From assembly GCA_018827205.1 (NCBI GenBank), contig JAHJXZ010000040.1, positions 1-42,165 on the forward strand: a stretch of 42,165 nucleotides of DNA, given 5' to 3'. A program made the translations under genes and the position numbers. Of this stretch, positions 17,099 through 25,398 are shown one piece after another (the first letter of the stretch is position 1; every line of letters begins with the position of its first letter). Below the pieces are notes generated by a model, which saw only the letters and a program-made list of their open reading frames with translations, had not been told where the DNA came from and searched no databases. This DNA is from Gammaproteobacteria bacterium (GTDB taxonomy: Bacteria > Pseudomonadota > Gammaproteobacteria > Pseudomonadales > Pseudomonadaceae).

Positions 17099-17692
17099 TT
17101 ACTTGGCCTGACACTTCATCTCGGGCGAGCCGTAGCCCCACACCACAGCCGCCTCACCCTGTTGCTCCCAGAATGATTCATTGCGCCCCTGGTATTTTCT
17201 ACCGCTGGCTGCAGGCTGCTGGTACATCAACGACACGCTGTCGGCAAACTCGGCCAGCAGGGTCGCAGGCTCAGAGGAGTAATAGGTGACGATCACTTCC
17301 TTGGCTGGCAGGCCATCACACTGAAAATGCACCGGCCCGACAGCTTTGAGCAACGCATAGCGCGCCTGCAATTCGGCAATCCGCAGGCGATAGCTCTCGG
17401 CTACGCACTGCTCACGGTCAGCGGCCTTCCAGCAATCATTGCGGCCTTTTATCCAGCCTCTCTGCTCAGCTTTGAGTACCGGTGGATGCTGGTTCGCGGC
17501 CTTGGCCGAAGCCTGCTGATAAACACTCGCCATTTTCTGGTCGAACTCGGCCAGAGCAGGCGTCTGACAAATCAGTTCCTCAATACTGCCAGACGCTACC
17601 TTGGTACAGCTGAACGATGGTTCAGCCGCCTGCAGGGTCGCTAACGGCAGGCCGAGCAGAGCCAAAAGGACAAAACGCTTAAGGGTGAACAT
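17099..17692 (-). CDS. LprI-MliC fusion, predicted lysozyme inhibitor
   Basis: A 197-aa exported protein with a signal peptide ('FVLLALLGLPLATLQAAEP'). Residues about 26-115 are an LprI/DUF1311 domain: 'FSCTKVASGSIEELIC', 'LAEFDQKMASVYQQA', 'LKAEQRGWIKGRNDCW', with paired Cys. Residues about 122-195 match the MliC/PliC fold: 'FQCDG', 'AASGRKYQG' (the 'SGxxY' inhibitory loop) and a closing Cys194. Both domain types are linked to inhibition of C-type lysozyme, so it probably protects peptidoglycan in the periplasm. GAGGAG lies 5 nt before the ATG. It ends 42 bp before the -35 of the cob promoter and could read into it. Confidence 0.82.
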   Translation of the reverse strand: MFTLKRFVLLALLGLPLATLQAAEPSFSCTKVASGSIEELICQTPALAEFDQKMASVYQQASAKAANQHPPVLKAEQRGWIKGRNDCWKAADREQCVAESYRLRIAELQARYALLKAVGPVHFQCDGLPAKEVIVTYYSSEPATLLAEFADSVSLMYQQPAASGRKYQGRNESFWEQQGEAAVVWGYGSPEMKCQAK

Positions 17693-17798
17693 GCTGACTC
17701 CTCGTCCGCTATCCGTTTGTTTTTAATAGCCGTATCCAGGCTTACAGCCTGCTTTCGCCAAGCTGCATGCTTCGTCAGCTAAGGCCAGACCAAAGCAT

Positions 17799-19064
17799 CT
17801 ACCATTGGCCCTTGAGTACACGCCGGGTTGCTTCACGTACCGTCAGTGGGTAGTCAGTGTTCATGTACCAGACAGCCGGGTGCTCGGTGACAGATAGCGC
17901 CCGTTGATCCGGCGATAGATTCGTACGCAACAGCAAAATCACATCGCTGCTGACCCAGGGGTGGCGGTACCAGTAATGGTGACCGACGATGTCAAAGCCG
18001 CGCTCACTGCTATTGCCGGACACATCCAGCAAGGTGACATTGTTTAGATGCCGCCTGCGTGTGAATTGGTGCAGGCTCTGCTCGGCCCGGCTGCTGCCAA
18101 TCCGCGCGCCACCGGGCATCAGACGCTGCGCATAGCCCAGCGCCTCATCCTGATCGGACACAGTGATCATCACCTGCTCAGCAACGCGACTGATGGCAAG
18201 CAGGCGGCCTTCAAATATTTCCTCGGGGACATCCGCTGCGGCAAAGACCACTGCGCCAATCCGATAACGCTGCTGCAACTGCGCCGTATTCAAATCCGGA
18301 TGACGATTCTGGAACTCCTGCAACGCTAGAGATGCCACGCGCCCACCGGCGCTGTATGCGATCAGGTTGATTCGCTCGGCAGCGGTATGCCGCGCCAGCA
18401 GCTCGATCAATTGCGCCAACGCTTGGCTGGAATCACGAGCGCGACCGACATCGATGCCGAGCAGATAGCTGACAATGTTCTGGTGTGACGGCCAATCGAA
18501 TGCCAGGCCGACAAAGTCTCTCCCGGCAAAATGCACCAGCTCACCCGTCAGCTCACAGGCATTGGTGAAATCCACCTTCGCGCCATGCACATAGATAATG
18601 ATTTCCTTGTCGCGGGCCTTATCCAGCGCCAGGTTGATCGCATCGACATAGCTCTGCACCGGCGACGCCAAAGGCACATCAATCGGCCGCTGCACCGGCA
18701 GTACCGCTGTTTGCTGAGCCGCAATCAGGCTTAGTGGCAGCTCACGCTCGCGCAGTTCGCTGACCGAGGCCAAATGCAATTGCGACCAATCGCTCTGCTG
18801 GTCGCCCAAACGCACCTGGGCGTGGCCCAGCTGCAGGGTGGAGCTGACGCGATTACCATAGCCAGCGCCCTCTGGCGCCCGAGTAGTGGCGTAGAACAGT
18901 GACACATCGGGAACCCGTTCTGCGGGCGACAAATGGGCGAAAGGGTCGATAGCAGCCTGGTGATAAATAACCGGCGTGTTCATCAGCATCAGCGGCGCTG
19001 GCCCAGCACAAGCGCCCAACAGCAGAGCAAGGCATACACATGACAGCGCGCGTAAACAGGTCAT
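17799..19064 (-). CDS. DUF900-family alpha/beta hydrolase lipoprotein
   Basis: A 421-aa predicted lipoprotein: the signal peptide ends in the lipobox 'LLGAC' with Cys19. The DUF900 core shows 'DVSLFYATTRAPEG', the oxyanion 'IIIYVHGAKVDF' (His160-Gly161) and the nucleophile elbow 'LIAYSAGGRVAS' with Ser238, an A-Y-S-A-G variant of GxSxG; 'IVGHHYWYRHPW' near residue 375 may supply the catalytic His. The substrate is unknown. No strong ribosome site precedes the ATG. It follows the HNH gene by 64 nt on the same strand. Confidence 0.82.
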   Translation of the reverse strand: MTCLRALSCVCLALLLGACAGPAPLMLMNTPVIYHQAAIDPFAHLSPAERVPDVSLFYATTRAPEGAGYGNRVSSTLQLGHAQVRLGDQQSDWSQLHLASVSELRERELPLSLIAAQQTAVLPVQRPIDVPLASPVQSYVDAINLALDKARDKEIIIYVHGAKVDFTNACELTGELVHFAGRDFVGLAFDWPSHQNIVSYLLGIDVGRARDSSQALAQLIELLARHTAAERINLIAYSAGGRVASLALQEFQNRHPDLNTAQLQQRYRIGAVVFAAADVPEEIFEGRLLAISRVAEQVMITVSDQDEALGYAQRLMPGGARIGSSRAEQSLHQFTRRRHLNNVTLLDVSGNSSERGFDIVGHHYWYRHPWVSSDVILLLRTNLSPDQRALSVTEHPAVWYMNTDYPLTVREATRRVLKGQW

Positions 19065-19128
19065 CGGCAGTCGCCACTACTAAGGGGTCAAAAGGTCATT
19101 ACAAACAAGCAGCAAGCCTAACCGTAAT

Positions 19129-19449
19129 TTAATGCCTGGGCATAAAGCCCGCTGGCTTGCTGGCCAGCCATTCGACAAAAGTCCGCAGGCGTTCATCACT
19201 GAGCAGGCTGTCGCGATTGTTGTAGGTCAGCGCCAGCTCCTTTTCGCTGAACAGCCGGTGAATCTGGTTGTGGCAGGCGCGGCAGACCCAGAGTGTGGCG
19301 CTGATGCGCTCGCTTTTGCCGAAGCGCTTCTGCACATAGACCTTGTTGTGCAGTGCTTTAGGGATCAGATGATGGCGCGTCAAAGCGGCCGCGCGAGCGC
19401 AGAGCTCGCAGGCATCGGGTTGCTCGGGCAGACGAATCGGTTCAGGCAT
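19129..19449 (-). CDS. small HNH-endonuclease-like protein
   Basis: A 106-aa protein with a zinc-finger HNH motif: CxxC at 14-17 ('CELC'), 'TRHHLIPKALH' (His26-His27, the HNH start), 'CRACHNQIH' with Cys56, Cys59, His60 and Asn61, and His64. This is the layout of stand-alone HNH nucleases. Its physiological role is unknown; small chromosomal HNH proteins of this kind are common in Pseudomonas and are not by themselves a defence system. It starts 15 nt after the O-methyltransferase stop, so the two are probably co-transcribed. Confidence 0.8.
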   Translation of the reverse strand: MPEPIRLPEQPDACELCARAAALTRHHLIPKALHNKVYVQKRFGKSERISATLWVCRACHNQIHRLFSEKELALTYNNRDSLLSDERLRTFVEWLASKPAGFMPRH

Positions 19450-19464
19450 ACAGGCGGCGCAGGC

Positions 19465-20127
19465 TTAGCGTTTACGGCACAGGCTCAGACCATCGCCCAA
19501 TGGCAGCAGGGACAGGTCAATACGCGGATCATCACGCAGCGCCAGATTGAGCGCCTGAATCGCTCGGGTGTCAGCGCTCTCAGGGTTATCTTCAAGCACC
19601 CGCCCGCTCCATAGGGTGTTATCGAACAAGATCAAGCCACCTTGCCGCACCAGACGCAGGGCATGCTCCAGATAGGCTGGGTAATTGGCTTTGTCGGCGT
19701 CGATAAACAGCAGATCAATACTGCCGGAAAGGCCTTCAGCCTCCAGTGCTGCTAGGGTCTGTAGCGCAGGTGCCAAACGCTGCTCGATACGCGCACTGAG
19801 CCCTGCTTCGCGCCAGTAGCGCTCGGCCGTGGCGTTGTATTCGCCGGGGATATCACAGCAAATCAGCCGACCGCCCTCTGGCATGGCATGGGCCATGCAG
19901 ATGGCGCTATAGCCGGTAAAGGTGCCGACTTCGACAATCCGCCGCGCCCCAGTCAGCTGCACCAGCAAGGCCATAAACTGCCCCTGCTCGGGGGCAATCT
20001 GCCAACGCGCGGTGCTCAGCTGCGCGGTTTCCTCACGCAAGCGCCTGAGCAGCGGTGTTTCACGCAGGGAGACATCCAGCAGGTATTGGTACAGGTCGGA
20101 ATCAAGATTGAGCGTTCGGTTGGTCAT
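19465..20127 (-). CDS. SAM-dependent O-methyltransferase (caffeoyl-CoA OMT-like family)
   Basis: A 220-aa class-I methyltransferase. SAM motif I is 'IVEVGTFTGYSAICMA', followed by 'GGRLICCDIPGEY', the metal-binding Asp region 'IDLLFIDADKANYPAYLEH' and 'GGLILFDNTLWSGRV', all typical of the metal-dependent OMT-3 family. The acceptor is unknown; bacterial members methylate catechol-type groups. GAGGG precedes the ATG at 20127. It follows an NlpC/P60 gene by 26 nt and leads into the HNH gene. Confidence 0.88.
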   Translation of the reverse strand: MTNRTLNLDSDLYQYLLDVSLRETPLLRRLREETAQLSTARWQIAPEQGQFMALLVQLTGARRIVEVGTFTGYSAICMAHAMPEGGRLICCDIPGEYNATAERYWREAGLSARIEQRLAPALQTLAALEAEGLSGSIDLLFIDADKANYPAYLEHALRLVRQGGLILFDNTLWSGRVLEDNPESADTRAIQALNLALRDDPRIDLSLLPLGDGLSLCRKR

Positions 20128-20153
20128 GCCATTCCCTCTGCAAACGGCAACTG

Positions 20154-20678
20154 TCAGGGGTTGCGCGCCAGTTCCGGGGTGAATACGCGCTTGGCGTTCA
20201 GGTAGGTACGCTGCCAGTAGGTGTTGCTCAGGCTGTCCAAGCGCACGGTACCGCCACTGGACGGCGCGTGAACAAAACGTCCATCGCCAACATAGATACC
20301 AGCGTGGCTGACCTGGCTGCCGCCATTGGTTGCGAAGAACACCAGATCACCGCTTTGCAGGGCATCACGACCGACGCCTGGAGCGCGCATGCTGATCAGT
20401 TCGCGGGTCGAACGCGGCAGACTGATGCCAGCCGCATCGCGGTAGACATAGCCAATCAGGCCACTGCAATCAAAGCCACCCTCGGGGGTATTGCCGCCGT
20501 AGCGATAGGGCGTACCGACCAGGCCCAGGGCGCGAAACAGCACATCCTCGGTATTGCCGTTAAAGCTGCCGATTGGCGCATGCACAACAGGTTTTGGGGT
20601 TGGTGCGGGGGCATTGCTGGCGCAGGCACTGAGCAGCGCGGCAAGCACAATCAAGCTGAGACGGGCGATAGCGGTCAT
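20154..20678 (-). CDS. C40-family NlpC/P60 peptidase lipoprotein (copy 1)
   Basis: A 174-aa lipoprotein with lipobox 'LLSAC' (Cys19), a short Pro-rich linker and an NlpC/P60 domain. The catalytic Cys71 is in 'GGFDCSGLIGYVYR', His125 in 'QVSHAGIYVGDGRFVHA', with a further His at 137. The family cleaves peptidoglycan peptide crosslinks (MepS-like DD/LD-endopeptidases). I start at the ATG at 20678, which gives a clean signal peptide; a longer frame to 20738 adds 20 residues without a signal character. It lies 160 nt downstream of a paralogue. Confidence 0.9.
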   Translation of the reverse strand: MTAIARLSLIVLAALLSACASNAPAPTPKPVVHAPIGSFNGNTEDVLFRALGLVGTPYRYGGNTPEGGFDCSGLIGYVYRDAAGISLPRSTRELISMRAPGVGRDALQSGDLVFFATNGGSQVSHAGIYVGDGRFVHAPSSGGTVRLDSLSNTYWQRTYLNAKRVFTPELARNP

Positions 20679-20838
20679 GGACGAGCGATCCTGAGCCGGG
20701 ATGCGCCCTACTCTGCCGGCTTGCACATCGTAGTGCAAGCTTTAGCTTTGCTTGGCAGGTTGTTGAAAATTATCAAGATCGGCCAGGAGTACCGATATAT
20801 CGCAGCGACTGAAGAGATTCAGCAACCGATAACAGGGC

Positions 20839-21453
20839 TCAAGGATGACGAACGATCGAATCACTCGGCGCCAGTGCAAGAGCACGTTTTGCCTCGATAA
20901 AAGTGCGCTTCCAGTAGCGATCATCCAGGCTGTCGACCCGCACACCGCCACTGCGGCTGCTGGAGGAATGGATGAACTGGTCATCGCCCATATAGATGCC
21001 CGCATGGCTTACTCGACCACGGCCGTTGGTCGCGAAGAACAGCAGATCACCAGGCTTGAGATCGTCACGATCCACCAGCGGTGCATCGATATTGATCATG
21101 TCGCGGGTTGAGCGCGGCAGCTTCATACCGGCCTCTTCCTTAAACAGATAACCGATAAAACCACTGCAATCGAAACCCGAGCTTACTGAACCACCACCAA
21201 AACGATAGCGCGTGCCGACTAGCGACAGGCCATGAGAAAGGATGCTGTCAGCCAGCTGTGGCAGTTTGTAGGCTTTGTCTTCTGTGAAGTCGCCCAGAGC
21301 CGCTTCTTTGGCTTGTTCGTCAAACTCGGCAAGTTCTGTCGAGGAGAACACAGAGGGCTGTGATACCAGCTCTTGCTGCGGTGCATGGTTGGCGCAGGCG
21401 GCCAGAAACAGGGAGAGTGCAATAGGCACGAGGGGTGCGAGGCGCTTGAGCAT
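20839..21453 (-). CDS. C40-family NlpC/P60 peptidase lipoprotein (copy 2)
   Basis: A 204-aa paralogue of the next gene: lipobox 'FLAAC' (Cys20), catalytic Cys96 in 'SGFDCSGFIGYLFK', His150 in 'RVSHAGIYMGDDQFIHS' and His162. Its linker is about 25 residues longer than that of copy 1 and is acidic ('ELAEFDEQAKEAALGDFTED'). Probably an outer-membrane-anchored peptidoglycan endopeptidase. The ATG at 21453 is preferred over a GTG at 21480, because the latter lengthens the basic N-terminus; neither has a clear ribosome site. Confidence 0.9.
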   Translation of the reverse strand: MLKRLAPLVPIALSLFLAACANHAPQQELVSQPSVFSSTELAEFDEQAKEAALGDFTEDKAYKLPQLADSILSHGLSLVGTRYRFGGGSVSSGFDCSGFIGYLFKEEAGMKLPRSTRDMINIDAPLVDRDDLKPGDLLFFATNGRGRVSHAGIYMGDDQFIHSSSSRSGGVRVDSLDDRYWKRTFIEAKRALALAPSDSIVRHP

Positions 21454-21529
21454 GGGCACGACCGTGTCGGTGAATTTCACAAGAGCGCGACTATGCCTTC
21501 TATGACATGCATTTGCAAATTCTATGGAT

Positions 21530-22288
21530 CTAAATGTGACTCAGTAGTTCCGGCAAAACATCTAACGCCCGCCCTTGCAGATGCACATCCACCTGGGCGC
21601 TCAAGTCAGTGCGCTGTGGGTTGATCTCCGCCGTAAACCCGCCGGCCTGGCGTGTGCGTAGCAGCGGCTCGACGATGTACGGGAAGCTCGCGCTGGTACC
21701 GATGCTGATCACCACCTCGAAGCCTTTGCGCACCTGGGCGTAAAGTGTGTCTATCGCCTGCTCAGGCAACATTTCCTCAAACAGCACCACGGGTGGGCGA
21801 AGTACTCCGGCGCATTGCCGACACTTGGGCGGCAGCGGCCGCTCAAGATGCTCGGCCAACTCACTGTCGACAGCCCCGCAGGACTGGCAATACAACGGCG
21901 CCAACTCACCGTGAATTTCGATCACCCGCTCCACCGGGCTGCCTGCCGCGCGGTGATAGCCATCAATGTTCTGGGTCAGCAGCCAGCACTGCGACTTTTT
22001 GCGCTGCAGCTCAGCAATCGCATGATGCCCGGCATTGGCCTGGGCACCCAGGCATGCCTTACCCAGTTCGGCCAGGTATTTCCAGCACAGCGCCGGATCA
22101 CGCTGCAGCATTGAGCCCGACAAGGCTTCCTCAATCGGCAAGCCTTCGGCTGTGTGGCCGTTATACAGGCCGCCGAGACCGCGATAAGTGGGTAAACCGG
22201 AATCCGCGGACAGCCCGGCACCGGTAATCAGCAGAATGCGTTCAGCCTGCTTGAGCTGCTGTGCGACCTGCTGAATTGCCCGCTCCAT
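21530..22288 (-). CDS. Sir2-family NAD-dependent protein deacylase
   Basis: A 252-aa sirtuin. NAD-binding motifs are 'ITGAGLSADSGLPTYRG' (21-37) and 'LLTQNIDGYH' (103-112); the catalytic base is His126 ('EIHGEL'). The zinc site is two CxxC pairs (Cys134/137 and Cys156/159). Where E. coli CobB has Tyr92 and Arg95 for acidic acyl groups, this protein seems to have Tyr71 and Glu74, so deacetylation rather than desuccinylation is likelier; my alignment there is by eye. The ATG at 22288 has GAGGG 7 nt upstream; a TTG at 22294 is the alternative. It follows the Tag-like gene by 10 nt. Confidence 0.9.
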   Translation of the reverse strand: MERAIQQVAQQLKQAERILLITGAGLSADSGLPTYRGLGGLYNGHTAEGLPIEEALSGSMLQRDPALCWKYLAELGKACLGAQANAGHHAIAELQRKKSQCWLLTQNIDGYHRAAGSPVERVIEIHGELAPLYCQSCGAVDSELAEHLERPLPPKCRQCAGVLRPPVVLFEEMLPEQAIDTLYAQVRKGFEVVISIGTSASFPYIVEPLLRTRQAGGFTAEINPQRTDLSAQVDVHLQGRALDVLPELLSHI

Positions 22289-22298
22289 CGCCAAGCCC

Positions 22299-22970
22299 TC
22301 AATGGTTGACCGTATGCGCCAGCATCACCGACAGCTGACACAGCGGCCGCCCGCTTTGCTCATGCCATTGATTGAACGCCGCCTGCACGGCGGCCAGCTC
22401 TTTAAGGCTAGTCGGCGCTTTGTCGATGATCTTTTGCGCCTTCAGGGCAGCCACCATGTCATCGGTAGGCACAAAGGTGTCCTTACCGACCATGCGTAGA
22501 AAGCGCGGCGCAGACAGGCCGCCGAGCTGGCTACCGTGTTTGGCCAGGTACTTCCACAGCCCAACGATATCGCTCACTGGCCAGTCGGCTATCAGCGCGC
22601 CGAAGCTGCCCTTCTCTTTTTGCACATCGAGAATGAACTGAGCGTTGCGCGGCACACTTTTGAGCTTGCCCAAGTGGCGGATGATGCGCGCATCCTGCAT
22701 CAGATTTTCCAGACGCTCGGCGCCCATCAGCACAACTTTCTCCGGATCAAAACCGAAGAACACCTGTTCGAAGGCCGGCCATTTGGCATCCACCAGGCTG
22801 TGCTTGAGGCCGGCGCGGAAGATGCGCAGGCTGAGTACCGACAGGTAGCGATCATCACTGATCGCACGCAGTTCATCAGCGCTGCGCGGCTGCGGCAGGA
22901 TCGACTCCAGCGCAGCCGCCGAGCCGAAGCGGTTCAGACAGTATTCGTTAAGCCATTTGTAATCGCGCAT
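22299..22970 (-). CDS. DNA-3-methyladenine glycosylase I-like protein (Tag family, divergent)
   Basis: A 223-aa protein whose middle matches the Tag family: 'LSLRIFRAGLKHSLVD', 'FDPEKVVLMGAERLENLMQD', 'ARIIRHLGKL' and 'FVPTDDMVAALK'. Tag excises 3-methyladenine from DNA. The N-terminal Cys/His and C-terminal His/Cys zinc ligands of E. coli Tag are not recognisable: the protein starts 'MRDYKWLNEYCLNRFG' and ends 'LCQLSVMLAHTVNH'. It may therefore be a distinct glycosylase-like branch. It sits in a probable operon ttcA - this gene - sir2, with spacers of 31 and 10 nt. Confidence 0.75.
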   Translation of the reverse strand: MRDYKWLNEYCLNRFGSAAALESILPQPRSADELRAISDDRYLSVLSLRIFRAGLKHSLVDAKWPAFEQVFFGFDPEKVVLMGAERLENLMQDARIIRHLGKLKSVPRNAQFILDVQKEKGSFGALIADWPVSDIVGLWKYLAKHGSQLGGLSAPRFLRMVGKDTFVPTDDMVAALKAQKIIDKAPTSLKELAAVQAAFNQWHEQSGRPLCQLSVMLAHTVNH

Positions 22971-23001
22971 CAGGCAATCCTTGAACCGGGAAACCGCTAG
23001 A

Positions 23002-23826
23002 TCAGAGGTTCATCACATCGAGGAAACGCGGCGTGGCGCTGTCGTCGATTTTCAGGCTCTTGAAGTCAAACAGGTTGCGGTCAGCCAGCTGCGACGGTAC
23101 TACGTTCTGCAGAGCGCGGAACATGATCTCGGTGCGGCCCGGCGACTTGCGCTCCCAGTCCTGGAGCATTTCCTTGACCACCTGGCGCTGCAGGTTTTCC
23201 TGAGAACCGCAGAGGTTGCACGGGATGATCGGGAATTCCTTGAGCTGGCTGTAAGCCTCAATATCCGCCTCGTTACAGTAGGCCAGCGGACGAATCACCA
23301 CGTTACGGCCGTCGTCGGCACGCAGCTTGGGCGGCATGGCCTTGAGGGTGCCGCCGTAGAACATATTGAGGAAGAAGGTTTCCAGGATGTCGTCGCGGTG
23401 ATGACCCAGGGCCATCTTGGTCGCACCGATCTCGTCGGCAAAGGTATACAGCGTGCCGCGACGCAGGCGCGAGCACAGCGAGCAGGTGGTCTTGCCTTCC
23501 GGGATCTTCTCCTTGACCACCGAGTAGGTGTCCTTCTCGACGATGTGGTACGGCACACCGATGGACTCCAGATAGGCCGGCAGCACGTGCTCGGGGAAGC
23601 CGGGCTGCTTCTGGTCCATATTCACCGCAACAATCTCGAACTTGATTGGCGCGACCTTTTGCAGGTGCAGTAGCACGTCGAGCATGGTGTAGCTGTCCTT
23701 GCCGCCGGACAAGCAGACCATGACCTTGTCGCCATCCTCGATCATGTTGAAGTCGGCAACGGCTTCGCCGGCCTGGCGACGCAGGCGTTTTTGCAGTTTG
23801 TTCTGATTGACCGAGAGGGTGCCCAT
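23002..23826 (-). CDS. ttcA: tRNA 2-thiocytidine(32) synthetase TtcA
   Basis: A 274-aa cytoplasmic enzyme that thiolates C32 in certain tRNAs using ATP and an iron-sulfur cluster. The PP-loop 'SGGKDS' is at 40-45. The cluster-binding Cys115 and Cys118 are in '[12 protein letters not shown]', and a second pair, Cys203/206, is in 'IPCNLCGSQ'. '[17 protein letters not shown]' is also typical. Length and order of motifs are those of the family. It is divergent from the DnaJ-related gene, with 97 bp between. Confidence 0.96.
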   Translation of the reverse strand: MGTLSVNQNKLQKRLRRQAGEAVADFNMIEDGDKVMVCLSGGKDSYTMLDVLLHLQKVAPIKFEIVAVNMDQKQPGFPEHVLPAYLESIGVPYHIVEKDTYSVVKEKIPEGKTTCSLCSRLRRGTLYTFADEIGATKMALGHHRDDILETFFLNMFYGGTLKAMPPKLRADDGRNVVIRPLAYCNEADIEAYSQLKEFPIIPCNLCGSQENLQRQVVKEMLQDWERKSPGRTEIMFRALQNVVPSQLADRNLFDFKSLKIDDSATPRFLDVMNL

Positions 23827-23923
23827 GGTGCGCTGGAATCCGGAGGGTTACGAAAGTGCGGCATTTTACCCAGAAAGCGTGGCGCGCCCTACCCCACAGC
23901 TACGGAAATGCTAGGCTCGGCCG

Positions 23924-24526
23924 ATGAACGACGATTTCGATCCGGGCCTCGACCTGCCCGAACAACTGCATCAGCTGCTGCGCGCAGCCCCTGAAGGCCT
24001 TGGCGAATACCAGCTGATCCAGCTGCTGAAAGCCCGCCAGTGCGTGCACATCCCCAATCTGCCACTGACCGACAAGCTGGTGCTATTCCGCACCCACTTT
24101 CTGTTGTTCAACGCCCTCTACCGGCTGCGTGAACGACTTTGGGCGACGCAGAGCGGCTATCTGCAGATCAGCGCACTGAAAATCCAGCTACTGCCCTATC
24201 TGCCCGGCAGCAGCGAACTGAGCGAGCACGACCCACTGCGCGACTATTACCTCGACCTCAGCCAGCTCAACGACACCGACGAACAGGATGTAGCCAAATT
24301 GCTGCTGAGCTTCTGGACGCGCATGCATGGCAGCGAAGATAAACAGGCGGCGCTGGAGCTGTTCGAGCTCGAAGGCAGCGAGCAGCCGCTCAATCTCGCC
24401 ACTATCAAGCACCGCTACCGACAACTGGTGAGCCTGCATCACCCTGATCGCGGCGGCAGCACGGCACGCCTGCAGTCGATCAACAAGGCCATGGAGATTC
24501 TCGAACGCTATTACGGCCGTGTTTGA
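23924..24526 (+). CDS. DnaJ-related protein (C-terminal J domain)
   Basis: A 200-aa cytoplasmic protein with a family-specific N-terminal part (about 1-130, 'LRAAPEGLGEYQLIQLLKAR', 'LFRTHFLLFNALYRLRE') followed by a short J domain at about 143-200 ('NLATIKHRYRQLVSLHHPDRGGS'). The HPD tripeptide that stimulates DnaK is intact. The arrangement, with the J domain at the C-terminus, is that of the DNAJ_related family of gammaproteobacteria. The client is unknown. No clear ribosome site is visible before the ATG. Confidence 0.88.
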   Translation: MNDDFDPGLDLPEQLHQLLRAAPEGLGEYQLIQLLKARQCVHIPNLPLTDKLVLFRTHFLLFNALYRLRERLWATQSGYLQISALKIQLLPYLPGSSELSEHDPLRDYYLDLSQLNDTDEQDVAKLLLSFWTRMHGSEDKQAALELFELEGSEQPLNLATIKHRYRQLVSLHHPDRGGSTARLQSINKAMEILERYYGRV

Positions 24527-24684
24527 GAGTCCGATTTGCTCTAACGCCGCACCTTTGTCCTCTTTAACGGCTGCCTATACTGCGACATACGGTCGCATAG
24601 GTTCGGCCTTGTACCTGATCACGCTGCACACGCGAATCAGGCGCTGCGCTGGGGGGCGACCGCTATAAAAATAGGAGGTCTGGC

Positions 24685-25284
24685 ATGATCCATCACGTTT
24701 GGGGGCTATTCACCCATCCCGACCAGGAATGGCAGGAAATTCGTGGCGAAGAAGAAACCATCAGCCACATGTATCTCACCCACGTACTGATTCTCGCGGC
24801 AATTCCCGCAGTCTCGGCCTATATCGGCACCACCCAGGTCGGCTGGGCAATCGGCGATCGAGCGCCGGTGATGCTGACCGAGGCCAGCGCGTTGCAAATG
24901 ACTGTCATGACCTACCTGGCAATGCTTGCCGGAATAGCCGTTATGGGGGCGTTTATCCACTGGATGGCGCGTACCTACGATGCCAGCCCGAACCTTACGC
25001 AATGCGTGGTATTTGCAGCCTACACCGCTACACCGCTGTTTATCGGCGGGCTGGCGGCGCTCTACCCACACCTCTGGCTGGCCATGGTGGTGGGCACGGC
25101 GGCCATCTGTTACACGGTGTACCTGCTCTACGTCGGTATACCGACCTTTATGGGCATACCCGAGGATGAAGGCTTTATGTTCTCCAGCTCGGTGCTCGCT
25201 GTAGGTTTGGTGGTGCTGGTGGCGATGATCGCCAGTTCGGTGATTCTCTGGGGCTTTGGGGTCGGCCCGGTGTACACCAGCTAA
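24685..25284 (+). CDS. Yip1-family inner membrane protein
   Basis: A 199-aa protein with about five hydrophobic segments. The soluble start 'MIHHVWGLFTHPDQEWQEIR' is characteristic of bacterial Yip1 (YIP1/DUF1282-like) proteins, followed by membrane spans such as 'YLAMLAGIAVMGAFIHWMA' and 'VLAVGLVVLVAMIASSVIL'. The function of the bacterial family is not established. A strong TAGGAGGT lies 6 nt before the ATG. An intrinsic terminator follows at 25307-25336. Confidence 0.85.
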   Translation: MIHHVWGLFTHPDQEWQEIRGEEETISHMYLTHVLILAAIPAVSAYIGTTQVGWAIGDRAPVMLTEASALQMTVMTYLAMLAGIAVMGAFIHWMARTYDASPNLTQCVVFAAYTATPLFIGGLAALYPHLWLAMVVGTAAICYTVYLLYVGIPTFMGIPEDEGFMFSSSVLAVGLVVLVAMIASSVILWGFGVGPVYTS

Positions 25285-25306
25285 CGCAACACTTGATGAC
25301 ACACAA

Positions 25307-25336
25307 CGAAACCACCTGCGGGTGGTTTCGTCGTTT
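25307..25336 (+). terminator. intrinsic terminator after the Yip1-family gene
   Basis: A perfect 10-bp stem 'CGAAACCACC' / 'GGTGGTTTCG' with the tetraloop TGCG is followed by 'TCGTTT'. It begins 22 bp after the stop codon. The U-tract is short, but the stem is strong. Confidence 0.85.
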
Positions 25337-25398
25337 CAGGGCTGCGGGCCCTGCCCGCCTTGGGCATAATTGCCACCCCAGTCCTGATCGCCGCACTT

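Noticed and set aside
19129..20127. The HNH protein with the neighbouring methyltransferase as a restriction-modification or defence pair
   Set aside because: The methyltransferase belongs to the metal-dependent O-methyltransferase family, not to DNA methylases, and no specificity or mobile-element signs are present.
21530..22288. Treating the sirtuin as part of the cobalamin pathway because E. coli calls it CobB
   Set aside because: Sir2 motifs, zinc cysteines and gene context show a protein deacylase; the real CobB amidotransferase is at 14764-16068.
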